Part shown: piece by piece, positions 16,766 to 26,572 of the stretch | Position numbering within the stretch: position 1 is the stretch's first letter | How the letters are laid out: each line of letters starts with the position of its first letter | Source: Peptococcaceae bacterium 1109 | Lineage (GTDB): Bacteria; Bacillota; Limnochordia; Darwinibacteriales; Darwinibacteriaceae | DNA length: 60,312 nucleotides | NCBI GenBank assembly: GCA_001028815.1 | Contig: LDJB01000006.1 | Span: 1 to 60,312, forward strand | Direction: 5' to 3' | Made by a program: the position numbers and the translations under genes | The notes under the pieces: generated by a model | Databases searched by the model: none | What the model saw: the letters and a program-made list of their open reading frames with translations, nothing else | Told to the model about the DNA's origin: nothing

Positions 16766-18029
16766 AGAGTTCAGCCCTTTCCTCTGGGAAGTCGCCTGTA
16801 AGATGATAGCGTCCGTAAATATCCTTGGTATCCTTCATCGGGCTCGGGGCTTTCCCCAAAGCCCGGTTGTACTCTTCCACAGTTTGGAGGGCTATTTTGC
16901 TCCAGTCGAACCTTTCCAGCAGCTCACGGTATGCGAGGCTCCGCATCATCTTGGCATACTGCCGATCGCACAAGAGGGTGAGAATATTGTCTGCGAGGGA
17001 GTTGCTCTGGCCAGCGTAAAAGGTGAGGCCCGTTTCGCCGTGGCGCACGATTTCCCTAAACCCACCCACATCGCTCACCACCACGGGGGCCCCCGCGGCC
17101 ATTGCTTCCAAAGCTACAATGCCGAAGGGCTCATAGCGGCTGGGAAAGACTGCGGCATCCGCGAGTTGGTAGAGGCTGTTGCGGGTCACGTCATCGATAA
17201 AACCCGCAAACAACACCTTGTGGGCAATCCCCATCTGATGAGCCCGGTGCTTGAGCTCATGGTGCATGGGGCCTGTCCCGGCAATGATGAACTTGGCGTT
17301 GGGCTGATGGGCGAGAACTTTAGGGACCGCGCCGAGTAGGACATCCACGCCCTTTTCGTATACGTGGCGTCCAATGAAAAACACAATCCTTTCTTCAGGG
17401 AGAGCCCACTGGCTGCGAAACTTGTCCAGATCGGGGTGGGTTTCCCGGAACTTATTCACCACCACACCGTTGGGGATTACGCTGACCTTATCATCGGGAA
17501 GATGGAACACCCGTCTCAGTTCTTCCCGCATATACTCACTGCAGCAGATCACGCGATACGCCTCATAGGTAAGCCACCACTCCACATCGCTGATGTGCCG
17601 CTGGAGATCATTGTGCAGTCCCCCGCTGCGGCCCCATTCGGTGGCGTGGATGGTTGCTACCAGGGGCAGGTTAAAGGTGTGCTTGAGCACCTTCGCGGCT
17701 GGTGCCACCAACCAGTCATGGGCGTGAATCACATCAATCTTTTCTGCAGATATAATCTGCACCGCCCGCTGAATTAGGTGGTAGTTCATATACAGGACAC
17801 TATCTAAGAATCCTAAAGGTGAGGGGTAGTGCTGGTTAACCCGGTAGACCCGCACTCCGGAGACGTATTCTGCCTGTCCACTCTCTGGGTGATCACTTGT
17901 CACTACAGATACTTCATGCCCCTGTTCCACAAGGGCCTCCGCAAGATCTGATACCGCGCGGGCCAAGCCGCCAATCACCTTGGGCGGGTATTCCCACGAT
18001 ACCATTAGGATCCGCACTGACTTCACCAC
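16737..18029 (-). CDS. GT4 glycosyltransferase (glycogen synthase-like)
   Basis: 430-aa GT-B retaining glycosyltransferase. The N-terminal SWEYPPKVIGGLARAV binds donor, IHAHDWL is conserved in GT4/GT5 synthases, and the C-terminal half has FIGRHVYEKGVDVL and the E-x7-E motif in PSRYEPFGIVALEAMAAG. In this class it is commonly annotated as glycogen synthase (GT4). The start is a GTG at 18029, or a second GTG at 18026 or 18017. It overlaps the next gene by 29 bases, making a tightly coupled three-gene operon. The role in glucan synthesis is inferred from the context of glgP. Confidence 0.88.
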   Translation of the reverse strand: MVKSVRILMVSWEYPPKVIGGLARAVSDLAEALVEQGHEVSVVTSDHPESGQAEYVSGVRVYRVNQHYPSPLGFLDSVLYMNYHLIQRAVQIISAEKIDVIHAHDWLVAPAAKVLKHTFNLPLVATIHATEWGRSGGLHNDLQRHISDVEWWLTYEAYRVICCSEYMREELRRVFHLPDDKVSVIPNGVVVNKFRETHPDLDKFRSQWALPEERIVFFIGRHVYEKGVDVLLGAVPKVLAHQPNAKFIIAGTGPMHHELKHRAHQMGIAHKVLFAGFIDDVTRNSLYQLADAAVFPSRYEPFGIVALEAMAAGAPVVVSDVGGFREIVRHGETGLTFYAGQSNSLADNILTLLCDRQYAKMMRSLAYRELLERFDWSKIALQTVEEYNRALGKAPSPMKDTKDIYGRYHLTGDFPEERAELYESSNHGRR

Positions 18030-18140
18030 CTAAACTTCTCTTCTCAAAAAGGATACCCGGAACGAAGGGGTATTATTAAAGGATTTTGGGCGGTTGATCG
18101 CTAATTAGAAGAACCAGCAATGGGAAAGGAGTTTAATCTA

Positions 18141-20456
18141 ATGCGGGCTTTTCATCGGAATATTCGGGCAATTTACCCTTTTGAGGAATGGCGAATCACC
18201 GAAACTGAGTTCAATCCGGAGCACAACCACCGGAATGAGTCCATCTTTGCCATCGGCAACGGCTATATGGGCATGCGGGGTACCTTCGAAGAGGGCCTAC
18301 CAGGAACCGTCCCCTCTACCCCAGGTATCTACGTAAACGGCATCTATGAGACTTCTCCCATTATCTACGGAGAGTACATGGCCAGGCAGCCCCAAGAGTA
18401 CCAGACCATGATCAACATAACTGACTGGCGCATTATTGAAGTAGCTTTAGAAGGGGAACGCTTCTCACTGCTCGATGGCACTGTAGAGCGGTACCAGCGC
18501 ACCCTTGACCTAAAGCAGGGCCTCTTGACCAGAGAAGTGACGTGGCAGAGCCCTACAGGCAAGCGGGTAGAGCTCTCCTTCGAAAGATTCATTTCTCAGA
18601 CTGATCAGCACCTGGCGGTGCAGCGGTGTGCTGTACGCCCCTTGAACTTCTCTGGGAAAGTAACCCTAACATCCAGAGTGCAGGGTGCCGTGCAGAACTA
18701 CCACCATATCCAAGGGCGGACCCTTGATGTAGTTTTTTCTAAGGCAGAAAATGCAAGCGGTTGCATTCTCTCCAAGACCCGCCGCAGCGGCTTCCACGTG
18801 TGTGTCGGTGTGAGCCACACTGCTTCACCAGGAGTAGCTGTTGTGGGACGGGCTGAAGAAGAACAGCTAGCCTTTACCGCTGAGTACGTCCTTTCCCAAG
18901 GCGAGAGAGGGTTTCTTGAGAAGTACATTGCGGTGACGACCTGCCGGGAAACAGCCCAGGAAGGCCTTGGGGAGTTTGTGCTGTCCCACGCACAAAAGGC
19001 TGCCCAGGCCGGGTGGGGCACACTCTTTGCTTCCCACGTAGAGTTTATGGAGGACTACTGGGCAGATACTGATATCCAGCTGGAAGGCGATCCCGCACTT
19101 CAACAAGGCCTACGCTTTAATGCCTTCCAACTCCTATGTTCAACAGGGCGGGATGGGCTGACAAACATTGCCGCAAAAGGCTTAACCGGTGAGTACTATG
19201 AGGGGCACTATTTCTGGGATACGGAAACGTATATTATCCCCTTCTTCCTGTACAGCCAACCAAAGCTGGTACGGAAACTCCTAGAGTACCGCTATAGCAT
19301 ATTGGATGCAGCCCGGGAGAATGCCGCGCGCATGAAGGACAAAGGAGCCCTCTACACTTGGCGTACCATCAACGGCCACGAGGCCTCCGGCAACTTCCTC
19401 GGTTCAACGGTGCAGTATCACATCAACGCGGACATCGCCTACGCAATCCATAAATATCTAGAAGCTACTGAGGACTGGGAGTTCCTCCGGGATATGGGCG
19501 CAGAAATCCTCTTTGAGACGGCTCGCTGCTGGGCAGGGAGAGGCGCATTTATCGCCGCGAAAGGCGGCCGCTTCTGCATTAACGAAGTATGCGGCCCCGA
19601 TGAGTACAAACCAGGCGTGAACAACAACTGCTACACGAACTACATGGCAAAGTTTAACCTAGAACTGGCCCTAAAAGCTCGGGAAATCATGGAGGAAAAG
19701 TACCCAGAGCAATACCATGCCCTGGCGGCAAGGCTGAATCTGGAGGAAAGTGAGTTTGCCCAGTGGCAAAAGTGTGCGGAGTTAATGTACCTGCCGTACG
19801 ATGAAGAGTTGGGGATCCACCCTCAAGATGACTCGTTCCTGTTCAAAGATCCTATTGACGTAGATGCCATCCCTCCAGAGGAGATTCCCTTGGTGCGCAA
19901 CTGGCACCCCCTCACTATCTGGCGGTATCAGCTCATTAAGCAGGCTGATGTGGTACTCCTCCAGTATCTCTTGGGGGATCAGTTCACTTTGGAGGAAAAG
20001 AAGGCCAACTACGACTATTACGAACCGAAGACAACCCATGATTCATCCCTGTCGCCGTCCATCTACAGCATCATGGCTGCAGAGATTGGCTACCATGACC
20101 ACGCCTACAATTATTTCATGCAAACCTCCCGCCTTGATCTTGACGACTACAACAAGAACACGTGGCAGGGAGTGCATACCGCGTGCATGGCCGGTTCCTG
20201 GATGTGCATCGTAAACGGGTTCGCAGGGATGAGGGCCTACGATGGGATCCTCCGCTTTAAGCCTACCTTGCCCGAAAAATGGCAGGGTTACAGCTTTAAA
20301 GTGAAGTTCCGCGGCAGGCAACTTCAGGTGACTGTAGAAGATGATCACACCATCTACCGCCTGATCCAAGGAGAGGGAATGGAGATCTACCACAACGGCA
20401 CTCCTGTAACTGTCTCGCCTGGAGATGCCATTTCCCGGAGGAACGATGCGCCTTAA
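18141..20456 (+). CDS. GH65 disaccharide phosphorylase (kojibiose/maltose/trehalose type)
   Basis: 771-aa inverting phosphorylase that cleaves an alpha-glucosyl disaccharide to beta-glucose 1-phosphate and glucose. The (alpha/alpha)6 core shows YYEGHYFWDTETY, the general-acid motif GPDEYKPGVNNN, and KQADVVLLQYLL with the phosphate-binding THDSSLSPS region. The ATG at 18141 has AAAGGAG 9 bases upstream, better than the ATG at 18120. It is followed by an overlapping sugar-type MFS gene and diverges from the glucan operon. Which disaccharide is used cannot be told from sequence. Confidence 0.92.
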   Translation: MRAFHRNIRAIYPFEEWRITETEFNPEHNHRNESIFAIGNGYMGMRGTFEEGLPGTVPSTPGIYVNGIYETSPIIYGEYMARQPQEYQTMINITDWRIIEVALEGERFSLLDGTVERYQRTLDLKQGLLTREVTWQSPTGKRVELSFERFISQTDQHLAVQRCAVRPLNFSGKVTLTSRVQGAVQNYHHIQGRTLDVVFSKAENASGCILSKTRRSGFHVCVGVSHTASPGVAVVGRAEEEQLAFTAEYVLSQGERGFLEKYIAVTTCRETAQEGLGEFVLSHAQKAAQAGWGTLFASHVEFMEDYWADTDIQLEGDPALQQGLRFNAFQLLCSTGRDGLTNIAAKGLTGEYYEGHYFWDTETYIIPFFLYSQPKLVRKLLEYRYSILDAARENAARMKDKGALYTWRTINGHEASGNFLGSTVQYHINADIAYAIHKYLEATEDWEFLRDMGAEILFETARCWAGRGAFIAAKGGRFCINEVCGPDEYKPGVNNNCYTNYMAKFNLELALKAREIMEEKYPEQYHALAARLNLEESEFAQWQKCAELMYLPYDEELGIHPQDDSFLFKDPIDVDAIPPEEIPLVRNWHPLTIWRYQLIKQADVVLLQYLLGDQFTLEEKKANYDYYEPKTTHDSSLSPSIYSIMAAEIGYHDHAYNYFMQTSRLDLDDYNKNTWQGVHTACMAGSWMCIVNGFAGMRAYDGILRFKPTLPEKWQGYSFKVKFRGRQLQVTVEDDHTIYRLIQGEGMEIYHNGTPVTVSPGDAISRRNDAP

Positions 20457-21627
20457 AGCTCCTTTCACCATTGTGTCCCTTAATTACTTCGCGTATTTCA
20501 TGATTCTTGCTGCTTGGCAGCCCTTCATTGTCATCTACCTGCAGCAGGCTGGGTGGACAGGGTTTTCGATCGGCCTATTCAGTGCAATCGGGCCGCTCTT
20601 GGCCTTCCTCACCCAGCCCCTGTGGGGTTTGGTAAGCGATGCTTGGGGAAATGTTCGCCTGCTGTATGTCATCTTGGTGGCGGCTACAGCAGGGTTTGTG
20701 TTGATCTTTGGCTTCTTCCCCGTTTCCCAGGCCTTTTTTGCCCTCGCGGTGTTAATGGGCCTCACCCAAGGCCCCCTCACTGCCATGCTCGACAGCATGG
20801 CCGTGCAGACTCTGCAGAAAAACAGCAACCGCATCGGCCAAGCGCGCCTGTGGGGTTCCCTCAGCTTCGCTACGCTAGCCCTGATCATGGGTGCAATTTT
20901 CGAAAAGCACAGCACGGCTATTTTCCCTGGCTTCGTCCTGGCCAGCGCCTTTGCCGCGTTGGTAGGGGCCATTTCGCCCGCTGAAGGATCAACGTTAAAC
21001 CGGCCTGACTTCCGCTTGAGCAGCATCAAGCACGCGATCAATAGGCCGTTCCTCTTTTTCCTCGGGTGTGCATTCCTACTCCAAATGGGGCTATCTCTTA
21101 CAATGCCTTTCCTCAGCTTAGTGCTCTTAGAAAGGGGCGCCAGCTCCTCCGTAGTAGGCTATACCTGGGGATTCACCGCCTTAGTTGAGATTCCCATCTT
21201 TGCGGTAACAGCAAAACTGCTCCGGCGCCGAAGGCCAGAGCAGCTCATAGTAACTGCAGGAGTTATCAACACCCTGCGGATGCTGTTATTTGCATTTACG
21301 CCAAATCCATGGCTATTAGTGGCTATTCACGCCATGGAAGGGCTTGCCTTCCCCCTCATCACCGTTAGCGTCGTACTGCTCGTGGATGAGTTAGTTGAAC
21401 CAGCTTTCAAGACTACCGGCTTTACACTGCAAGCCGCCTGCGCTTATACCCTGCCCCGCTTCTTGGGGAGCATCTGGGGCGGGCGGATCATGGATCTCTT
21501 TGGAGGAACGGGCCTCTTTCTCCTCGGGGCAGCATCTACCGCACTTGGCACCGCTGCCATGGCCCTGTGGCGGGCGAAGTTTGGCACCCCCAGCCAAAGC
21601 TTAGATCAGCTTCAACTCTCCAAATGA
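20446..21627 (+). CDS. MFS transporter, probable sugar carrier
   Basis: 393-aa membrane protein with 12 predicted helices, of the MFS_1-like/LacY-nucleoside-symporter type (aromatic N-terminus NYFAYFMILAAWQPF, cytoplasmic loop GLVSDAWG). The ATG at 20446 follows CGGAGGAACG and overlaps the GH65 gene by 11 bases, so the two are co-translated. The coupling suggests import of the GH65 substrate or a related sugar; this is inference. The 3' end overlaps the convergent CBM9-like gene by 27 bases. Confidence 0.85.
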   Translation: MRLKAPFTIVSLNYFAYFMILAAWQPFIVIYLQQAGWTGFSIGLFSAIGPLLAFLTQPLWGLVSDAWGNVRLLYVILVAATAGFVLIFGFFPVSQAFFALAVLMGLTQGPLTAMLDSMAVQTLQKNSNRIGQARLWGSLSFATLALIMGAIFEKHSTAIFPGFVLASAFAALVGAISPAEGSTLNRPDFRLSSIKHAINRPFLFFLGCAFLLQMGLSLTMPFLSLVLLERGASSSVVGYTWGFTALVEIPIFAVTAKLLRRRRPEQLIVTAGVINTLRMLLFAFTPNPWLLVAIHAMEGLAFPLITVSVVLLVDELVEPAFKTTGFTLQAACAYTLPRFLGSIWGGRIMDLFGGTGLFLLGAASTALGTAAMALWRAKFGTPSQSLDQLQLSK

Positions 21628-22227
21628 TTCAGGAACATGGAAATAAGCGGGATTATGTCCGGTCGGGCTCCATGCCATATACTCTTCTCCGGGGGTCCGC
21701 TTAATCCGGTAGAAGTTAGCCCGCAGAAGTTTTCCTCGCTCTGGCACAAAGCCTAAGCAGGCAAAGGGTATGGCCAGTAGCCCCTCCCAATTCCCAAAAG
21801 CGCCGCCATCTGATTCCTTGCGCACCACCCGGTGGATCAGGCCAGGGCAGTCCCACGCGGGATTACCGTGATGCCGCGTGCCGTCGTGCCTAATCTCCGA
21901 GTCAAACACCACATTTCTCGGGCTGAGGTTAAACTCATAATAATGGTGGGTATCCTCTGGTGCCACAAAGGCCTCCACCACTTCTTCGTTGTACAAGGGA
22001 TCATCACGGTTGGTCATAGTCGCGAGAACCTCTCCGTCCTTACAGGTAAACCGCAAGTAGAGATACTCATCGTCCCAAGCGGCTTGGACGGTAGTCTCCA
22101 AAGACGCGGGGCCACCAGTGACTGCATCCACAAACAGAGAGCTTGTGGGCAGGTCTTCCCAAGGGATCTCCAGAACGTGTCCGGGCTCATGCCCTTGGAT
22201 TCGCCTCACAATCAACTGATAGGTCAT
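21601..22227 (-). CDS. CBM9-like carbohydrate-binding protein
   Basis: 208-aa protein resembling the carbohydrate-binding family 9-like (DUF1083) group. Features are an AAWDDEYLYLRFTCKD strand, DDPLYNEEVVEAFVAP, YYEFNLSPRNVVFDS and a C-terminal FYRIKRT followed by WSPT. There is no signal peptide from the chosen ATG at 22227, which follows GGAGG with 8 bases between, so it appears cytoplasmic. Its job is unknown; it sits beside the GH65 phosphorylase and transporter. Confidence 0.8.
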   Translation of the reverse strand: MTYQLIVRRIQGHEPGHVLEIPWEDLPTSSLFVDAVTGGPASLETTVQAAWDDEYLYLRFTCKDGEVLATMTNRDDPLYNEEVVEAFVAPEDTHHYYEFNLSPRNVVFDSEIRHDGTRHHGNPAWDCPGLIHRVVRKESDGGAFGNWEGLLAIPFACLGFVPERGKLLRANFYRIKRTPGEEYMAWSPTGHNPAYFHVPESFGELKLI

Positions 22228-22338
22228 GTGCGATTCCTCCATTCCCTTCCATCTTACCATCAAATACCGTTTAAGGAAAGAGAAGGGAGCTAATAGTTCC
22301 GACACTTTGGTGCAGACTATAACCGAAGGGGGGATGCC

Positions 22339-22530
22339 GTGGCTAGGTATGTGAACACCGAGAAGTCGCTGAAGGGACTGAAGCGCAAACGCTATTCCCT
22401 ACCGGTGGAAGACCATTCCACTGCGGCCTGGGCCAATCTAGCTGGGCAAAAAGCTGTCTCCCGAGTAGGCCTGCCCAGCGACATAGATGTGGAACTGGCA
22501 AGGGAATGGGCGGAAGAGAACCAAAAATGA
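22339..22530 (+). CDS. Small spore-surface-like protein (DUF3787 type)
   Basis: 63-aa basic protein. The segment PVEDHSTAAWANLAGQKAVSRVGLP followed by a C-terminal AREWAEENQK closely follows my recollection of a small clostridial family (DUF3787, 'CDIF630_02480 family spore surface protein'). That family assignment is from memory and should be checked. GTG start at 22339 behind AAGGGGGG; own strong terminator. Confidence 0.7.
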   Translation: MARYVNTEKSLKGLKRKRYSLPVEDHSTAAWANLAGQKAVSRVGLPSDIDVELAREWAEENQK

Positions 22531-22564
22531 GCAGAGCCCCGAGTTTTGGGGCTCTGCGCTTTTT
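22531..22564 (+). terminator. Terminator after the small spore-type gene
   Basis: GCAGAGCCCC and GGGGCTCTGC make a perfect 10-bp stem with a 7-base loop, followed by a T5 run (22560-22564). It abuts the end of the convergent PFOR gene. Confidence 0.93.
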
Positions 22565-25500
22565 CTAATATACTTGATCCGCTAAGCGGCGGTACTCTTG
22601 GTAGCGGTCCTTGGCATCTTTCTCTGCCTGAGCAAAGAGTTCTTCTGCAAGCTCTGGGGAGCTGCGCAGAAGAGCGTAATAGCGCACTTCGCTCTCGAGG
22701 AAGTCTCTAAAGGGAGCCTTGGGCTCGGGAGAATCCAAGGTGAAGGGGTTCTCCCCTGCCTGTTTCTTGAGGGGATTGTACCGATAGAGGTGCCAGTAGC
22801 CTGCCTCTACTGCTCGCTTTTCTTGCATGATGCTGGTTCCCATGCCTGTACGGATGCCATGCTCGATACAGGGCGAGTAGGCAATTATCAGGGAAGGGCC
22901 AGGATAGGACTCTGCCTCTAGAATGGTCCGGATGGTGTGGTTCATGTTGGCCCCCATCGCGATCTGGGCCACGTACACATAGCCATAGGTCATGGCCATG
23001 CGCCCCAAGTCTTTCTTGCGGATGCGTTTGCCTGCAGAGGCAAACTTGGCCACCGCCGCGGTGGGAGTAGCCTTCGAGGATTGGCCACCCGTGTTGGAAT
23101 ACACCTCTGTATCCATGACGAGGATATTCACATCATCTCCGAGGGAGAGGACTTGATCCAGCCCACCATAGCCGATATCATAGGCCCAGCCATCTCCCCC
23201 TATGATCCACTGAGACTTCTTAATTAAGAAGGAGCGCTTCTCCCAAAGCTCCGCCAAGGCTGGATGTGCCTTGAGATCCGCCTTTGCCAGAAGCTCCACA
23301 ATGCGCTTACTAGGTTCTACCGAGCCTTCCCCATCATACATGTTATCCAGCCAAGCTCGAAACGCCTCTGCCAAGGCTGCATTATCCAACCCCGACTCCA
23401 AAAGCCCCCGCATGAGGCCCGCCAGGCGCTGCCTTTGCTGGGTTACGCCCAGCCACATACCGTAGCCGTACTCGGCGTTATCTTCGAAAAGGGAGTTTGC
23501 CCAGGCAGGACCTTGCCCTTCGCCCGTAACTGTGTACGCCATGGAGGGAGCGCTGGCGGTGTAGATGGAAGAACACCCGGTGGCATTGGCAATGATCATA
23601 CGTTCGCCGAAAAGCTGGGTGAGAAGGCGCAAGTAAGGAGTTTCCCCGCAGCCGGGGCAGGCTCCGTTGAACTCAAAGAGGGGCGGACGGAACTGGGAGC
23701 CCTTCAAGGTCCGCCAGTCGGCGAACTGGTACTTGGGCTTGATGGTCATCGCGTATTCCCAGTTATCCGCTTCCTTAGCGATTTGCTCGTCTGCAGGCCG
23801 CATAATGAGAGCCTTACCTGGAGCAGGGCACACGTCAGCACAGTTTCCGCAGCCAGTGCAGTCTAAAGGGCTCACCTGGATCCGGTAGCCAAATTCGGAG
23901 ATCCCCTTGCCAATAGCTTTCTTGGTCTCAAACCCACTGGGCGCGGCGGCCATTTCGGCCTGGTCCAGCAGGAAGGGGCGGATGGTAGCATGGGGGCAGA
24001 TGTAGGAGCACTGGTTGCACTGAATACACTTCTCAATCTGCCACTCAGGAATCATCACCGCAATGCCCCGCTTCTCGTAGGCGGTAGTCCCTAGCGGGTA
24101 GGTGCCGTCTTCCATGTCCGCGAAAGCACTCACAGGGAGCTCATCCCCTTCGTGCCTTGCTATGGGGGCTTGGATGCGCTCCACAAACTCGGGCACCGCT
24201 TTGAGCTCTGCTGGGGGATCCTGCGCGGTGCGCCAAGCATCGGGCACTTCAACTTTCTTCAGAGCGCTGGCGGCCCGGTCAATAGCGGCAAGGTTCATCT
24301 CCACAACCCGCCTGCCTTTTTTGCCGTACATGGTCTCTACAGAATCCTTCAGGTGCTGGATAGCCTCTTCAACGGGAATTGCCTTGGCTAGCCGGAAGAA
24401 AACGGCCTGCATGATCATGTTGATGCGGTTCCCGAGCCCCACCTCCCCCGCGATGGAGATGGCATCGATGGTGTAGAACTGGATGTTCTTTTCAGCTATT
24501 GCCCGCTTGGTGGAAGCAGGTAGGTGCTCATCTAGCTCCCTTAGATCCCAAGGGCAGTTTAAGACGAAGGTCCCTCCGTCCTTGATGCCCTTTAAGAGAT
24601 CGTAGTTGAACACGAAGGACTTATTGTGGCAGGCAATGTAGTCCGCGTTGTACACCAAGTACGGGGCGCGAATCGGTTGTTTCCCAAAACGCAGATGGGA
24701 TACAGTAGTTCCTCCCGACTTTTTGCTGTCGTAGGAGAAATAGCCCTGTACATAGAGGGGAGTATTCTCCCCAATGATCTTGATGGCTGTCTTGTTGGCC
24801 CCCACAGTACCGTCGGATCCTAACCCCCAGAACTTACAGCTGATAGTCCCTTCAGGGGAAGTTTCCACAATATCCGTTTCTGGAAGGGAAGTACCGCTCA
24901 CATCATCTACTATGCCGATGGTAAAGCGGTCCTGGGGTTTTTCTTGCTTCAAGTTGTTGTACACCGCAATAATCTGCGACGGCCGGGTATCCTTGGAACC
25001 CAGTCCGTAGCGGCCACCTACGATGATGGGCACTGGATGTCCTTGGAAAGCTTTCACAACATCCAGATAGAGAGGTTCCCCTAGGGAGCCTGGCTCTTTC
25101 GTCCGATCCAGGACTGCGATCTTCTCCACCGTAGGAGGAACCGCTTTCCTAAGGTGAACTGCGGAGAATGGACGATAGAGCCGCACTTTGACCAGCCCCA
25201 CCCGCTCCCCCCGACTGCGGAGGTAATCGATGGTCTCGGCAATGGTGTCGCACACAGAGGCCATAGCTACGATTCCGTACCGGGCCTCCGGATCGCCGTA
25301 ATAGTCAAAGAGATTGTACGCTCTCCCTGTAAGGGCCTCAAATTCCCGCATATACAGCTCAACGAACCCTGGTACTGCTTCGTAAAACGGATTCGCAGCC
25401 TCTCTTCCCTGGAAGTAGATATCTGGATTCTGGGCTGTCCCCCGGATCACGGGGTGCTCTGGGTTAAGGCCCCGAGAGCGGAACTCTGCCAGAGCCTGGT

Positions 25501-26086
25501 AGTCTACAAGCTTGGCTACCTCATCATAGTCAAGGCTGTGGATTTTCTGGATTTCATGGCTGGTGCGGAATCCGTCGAAGAAGTGAAGAAAGGGCACCCG
25601 GGACTTGATGGCAGCCAAATGCGCGATACACCCAAGGTCCATCACTTCCTGGACGTTGCTGGATGCAAGCATGGCAAAGCCTGTCTGGCGGCAGGCCATC
25701 ACATCCTGGTGGTCGCCAAAAATGGACAAGGCATGGGCAGCTATAGCCCGGGCGCTCACATGAAACACCCCGGGCAAGAGCTCCCCCGCGATTTTGTACA
25801 TGTTAGGAATCATCAAAAGGAGCCCCTGGGATGCGGTGAAGGTTGTAGTGAGGGATCCCACTGCCAGTGAGCCGTGGACCGCTCCCGCAGCTCCTGCCTC
25901 CGACTGCATCTCCACGATCTTCACCGGCTCCCCGAATATGTTCTTTCGGCCTTGCGCACTCCACACATCGGTATGCTCAGCCATGGGAGAAGACGGCGTA
26001 ATGGGATAGATGGCCGCCACTTCAGTGAAGGCATAGGCGATATGCGCGGCAGCCTCATTGCCGTCGATTGTTACGGTTCTGCCCAT
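22565..26086 (-). CDS. nifJ: Pyruvate:ferredoxin (flavodoxin) oxidoreductase
   Basis: 1173-aa single-chain PFOR, converting pyruvate and CoA to acetyl-CoA, CO2 and reduced ferredoxin; the central catabolic enzyme of fermenting anaerobes. Domain order: alpha domain (YPITPSSPMAEH near residue 28), gamma domain (GLGSDGTVGANK), a two-cluster ferredoxin domain (CIQCNQCSYICPH, CTGCGNCADVCP) and the thiamine diphosphate domain (CPGCGETPY, GGDGWAYDIGYGGLD, SNTGGQ). The start at 26086 follows GGGGGGTTTTCTT. A probable partner is the ferredoxin at 7.8-8.0 kb. Confidence 0.98.
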   Translation of the reverse strand: MGRTVTIDGNEAAAHIAYAFTEVAAIYPITPSSPMAEHTDVWSAQGRKNIFGEPVKIVEMQSEAGAAGAVHGSLAVGSLTTTFTASQGLLLMIPNMYKIAGELLPGVFHVSARAIAAHALSIFGDHQDVMACRQTGFAMLASSNVQEVMDLGCIAHLAAIKSRVPFLHFFDGFRTSHEIQKIHSLDYDEVAKLVDYQALAEFRSRGLNPEHPVIRGTAQNPDIYFQGREAANPFYEAVPGFVELYMREFEALTGRAYNLFDYYGDPEARYGIVAMASVCDTIAETIDYLRSRGERVGLVKVRLYRPFSAVHLRKAVPPTVEKIAVLDRTKEPGSLGEPLYLDVVKAFQGHPVPIIVGGRYGLGSKDTRPSQIIAVYNNLKQEKPQDRFTIGIVDDVSGTSLPETDIVETSPEGTISCKFWGLGSDGTVGANKTAIKIIGENTPLYVQGYFSYDSKKSGGTTVSHLRFGKQPIRAPYLVYNADYIACHNKSFVFNYDLLKGIKDGGTFVLNCPWDLRELDEHLPASTKRAIAEKNIQFYTIDAISIAGEVGLGNRINMIMQAVFFRLAKAIPVEEAIQHLKDSVETMYGKKGRRVVEMNLAAIDRAASALKKVEVPDAWRTAQDPPAELKAVPEFVERIQAPIARHEGDELPVSAFADMEDGTYPLGTTAYEKRGIAVMIPEWQIEKCIQCNQCSYICPHATIRPFLLDQAEMAAAPSGFETKKAIGKGISEFGYRIQVSPLDCTGCGNCADVCPAPGKALIMRPADEQIAKEADNWEYAMTIKPKYQFADWRTLKGSQFRPPLFEFNGACPGCGETPYLRLLTQLFGERMIIANATGCSSIYTASAPSMAYTVTGEGQGPAWANSLFEDNAEYGYGMWLGVTQQRQRLAGLMRGLLESGLDNAALAEAFRAWLDNMYDGEGSVEPSKRIVELLAKADLKAHPALAELWEKRSFLIKKSQWIIGGDGWAYDIGYGGLDQVLSLGDDVNILVMDTEVYSNTGGQSSKATPTAAVAKFASAGKRIRKKDLGRMAMTYGYVYVAQIAMGANMNHTIRTILEAESYPGPSLIIAYSPCIEHGIRTGMGTSIMQEKRAVEAGYWHLYRYNPLKKQAGENPFTLDSPEPKAPFRDFLESEVRYYALLRSSPELAEELFAQAEKDAKDRYQEYRRLADQVY

Positions 26087-26218
26087 AAGAAAACCCCCCA
26101 GTTCACATCTTGTTTTGCTCTCCCATATTATCTGGAATTTGGCGGTTATCATACCAAGGGAGAGTATTCTCAGGGGGGTTTTAGCTAAGACTATAGGGAA
26201 AAGGAGGCAGAACTGGAA

Positions 26219-26572
26219 ATGCGCAATACCGCTTGGGCCGTACTGTTGAAATTTGCCTTCACTTTTGCCGCAGGCCTCCTCACTTCCGCGTTGTTTGACA
26301 ACAACACTTGGCTGGCTGTCTTGGGTTGGGCCCTCACTGCGGCAGCAGTCAACTTCTTTTTGGGCGACCTGTTTCTCCTGCCGTCCCTAGGCAGCGCCCT
26401 AGCTGCCGTGGCTGACGGTGTTGTGGGAGCGGGCCTTGCGTGGCTGTTCGCCCTGGTATTCTCCGGCTTTCGCGCCACAGGGGCCACGGTCATCGCCCTT
26501 GGAGTCCTGATTGCCCTTGTTGAGCACTTCTTCCATGCTTTCGCAAGGGAAGCCCGGGCCACGTCCTCATAG
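26219..26572 (+). CDS. DUF2512 (YndM-like) membrane protein
   Basis: 117-aa protein with about four transmembrane helices, resembling the DUF2512/YndM family of spore-forming Bacillota. The pattern LKFAFTFAAG, GWALTAAAVNFFLGDLFLLP and a final amphipathic HFFHAF segment fit that family. An AAGGAGG site lies 11 bases before the ATG. It starts divergently from PFOR and ends one base from the convergent MFS gene. Function unknown. Confidence 0.75.
   Translation: MRNTAWAVLLKFAFTFAAGLLTSALFDNNTWLAVLGWALTAAAVNFFLGDLFLLPSLGSALAAVADGVVGAGLAWLFALVFSGFRATGATVIALGVLIALVEHFFHAFAREARATSS

Noticed and set aside
23264-23866. 200-aa plus-strand ORF, and the 238-aa ORF at 25154-25870
   Set aside because: Both are antisense to the PFOR gene and show no family features.
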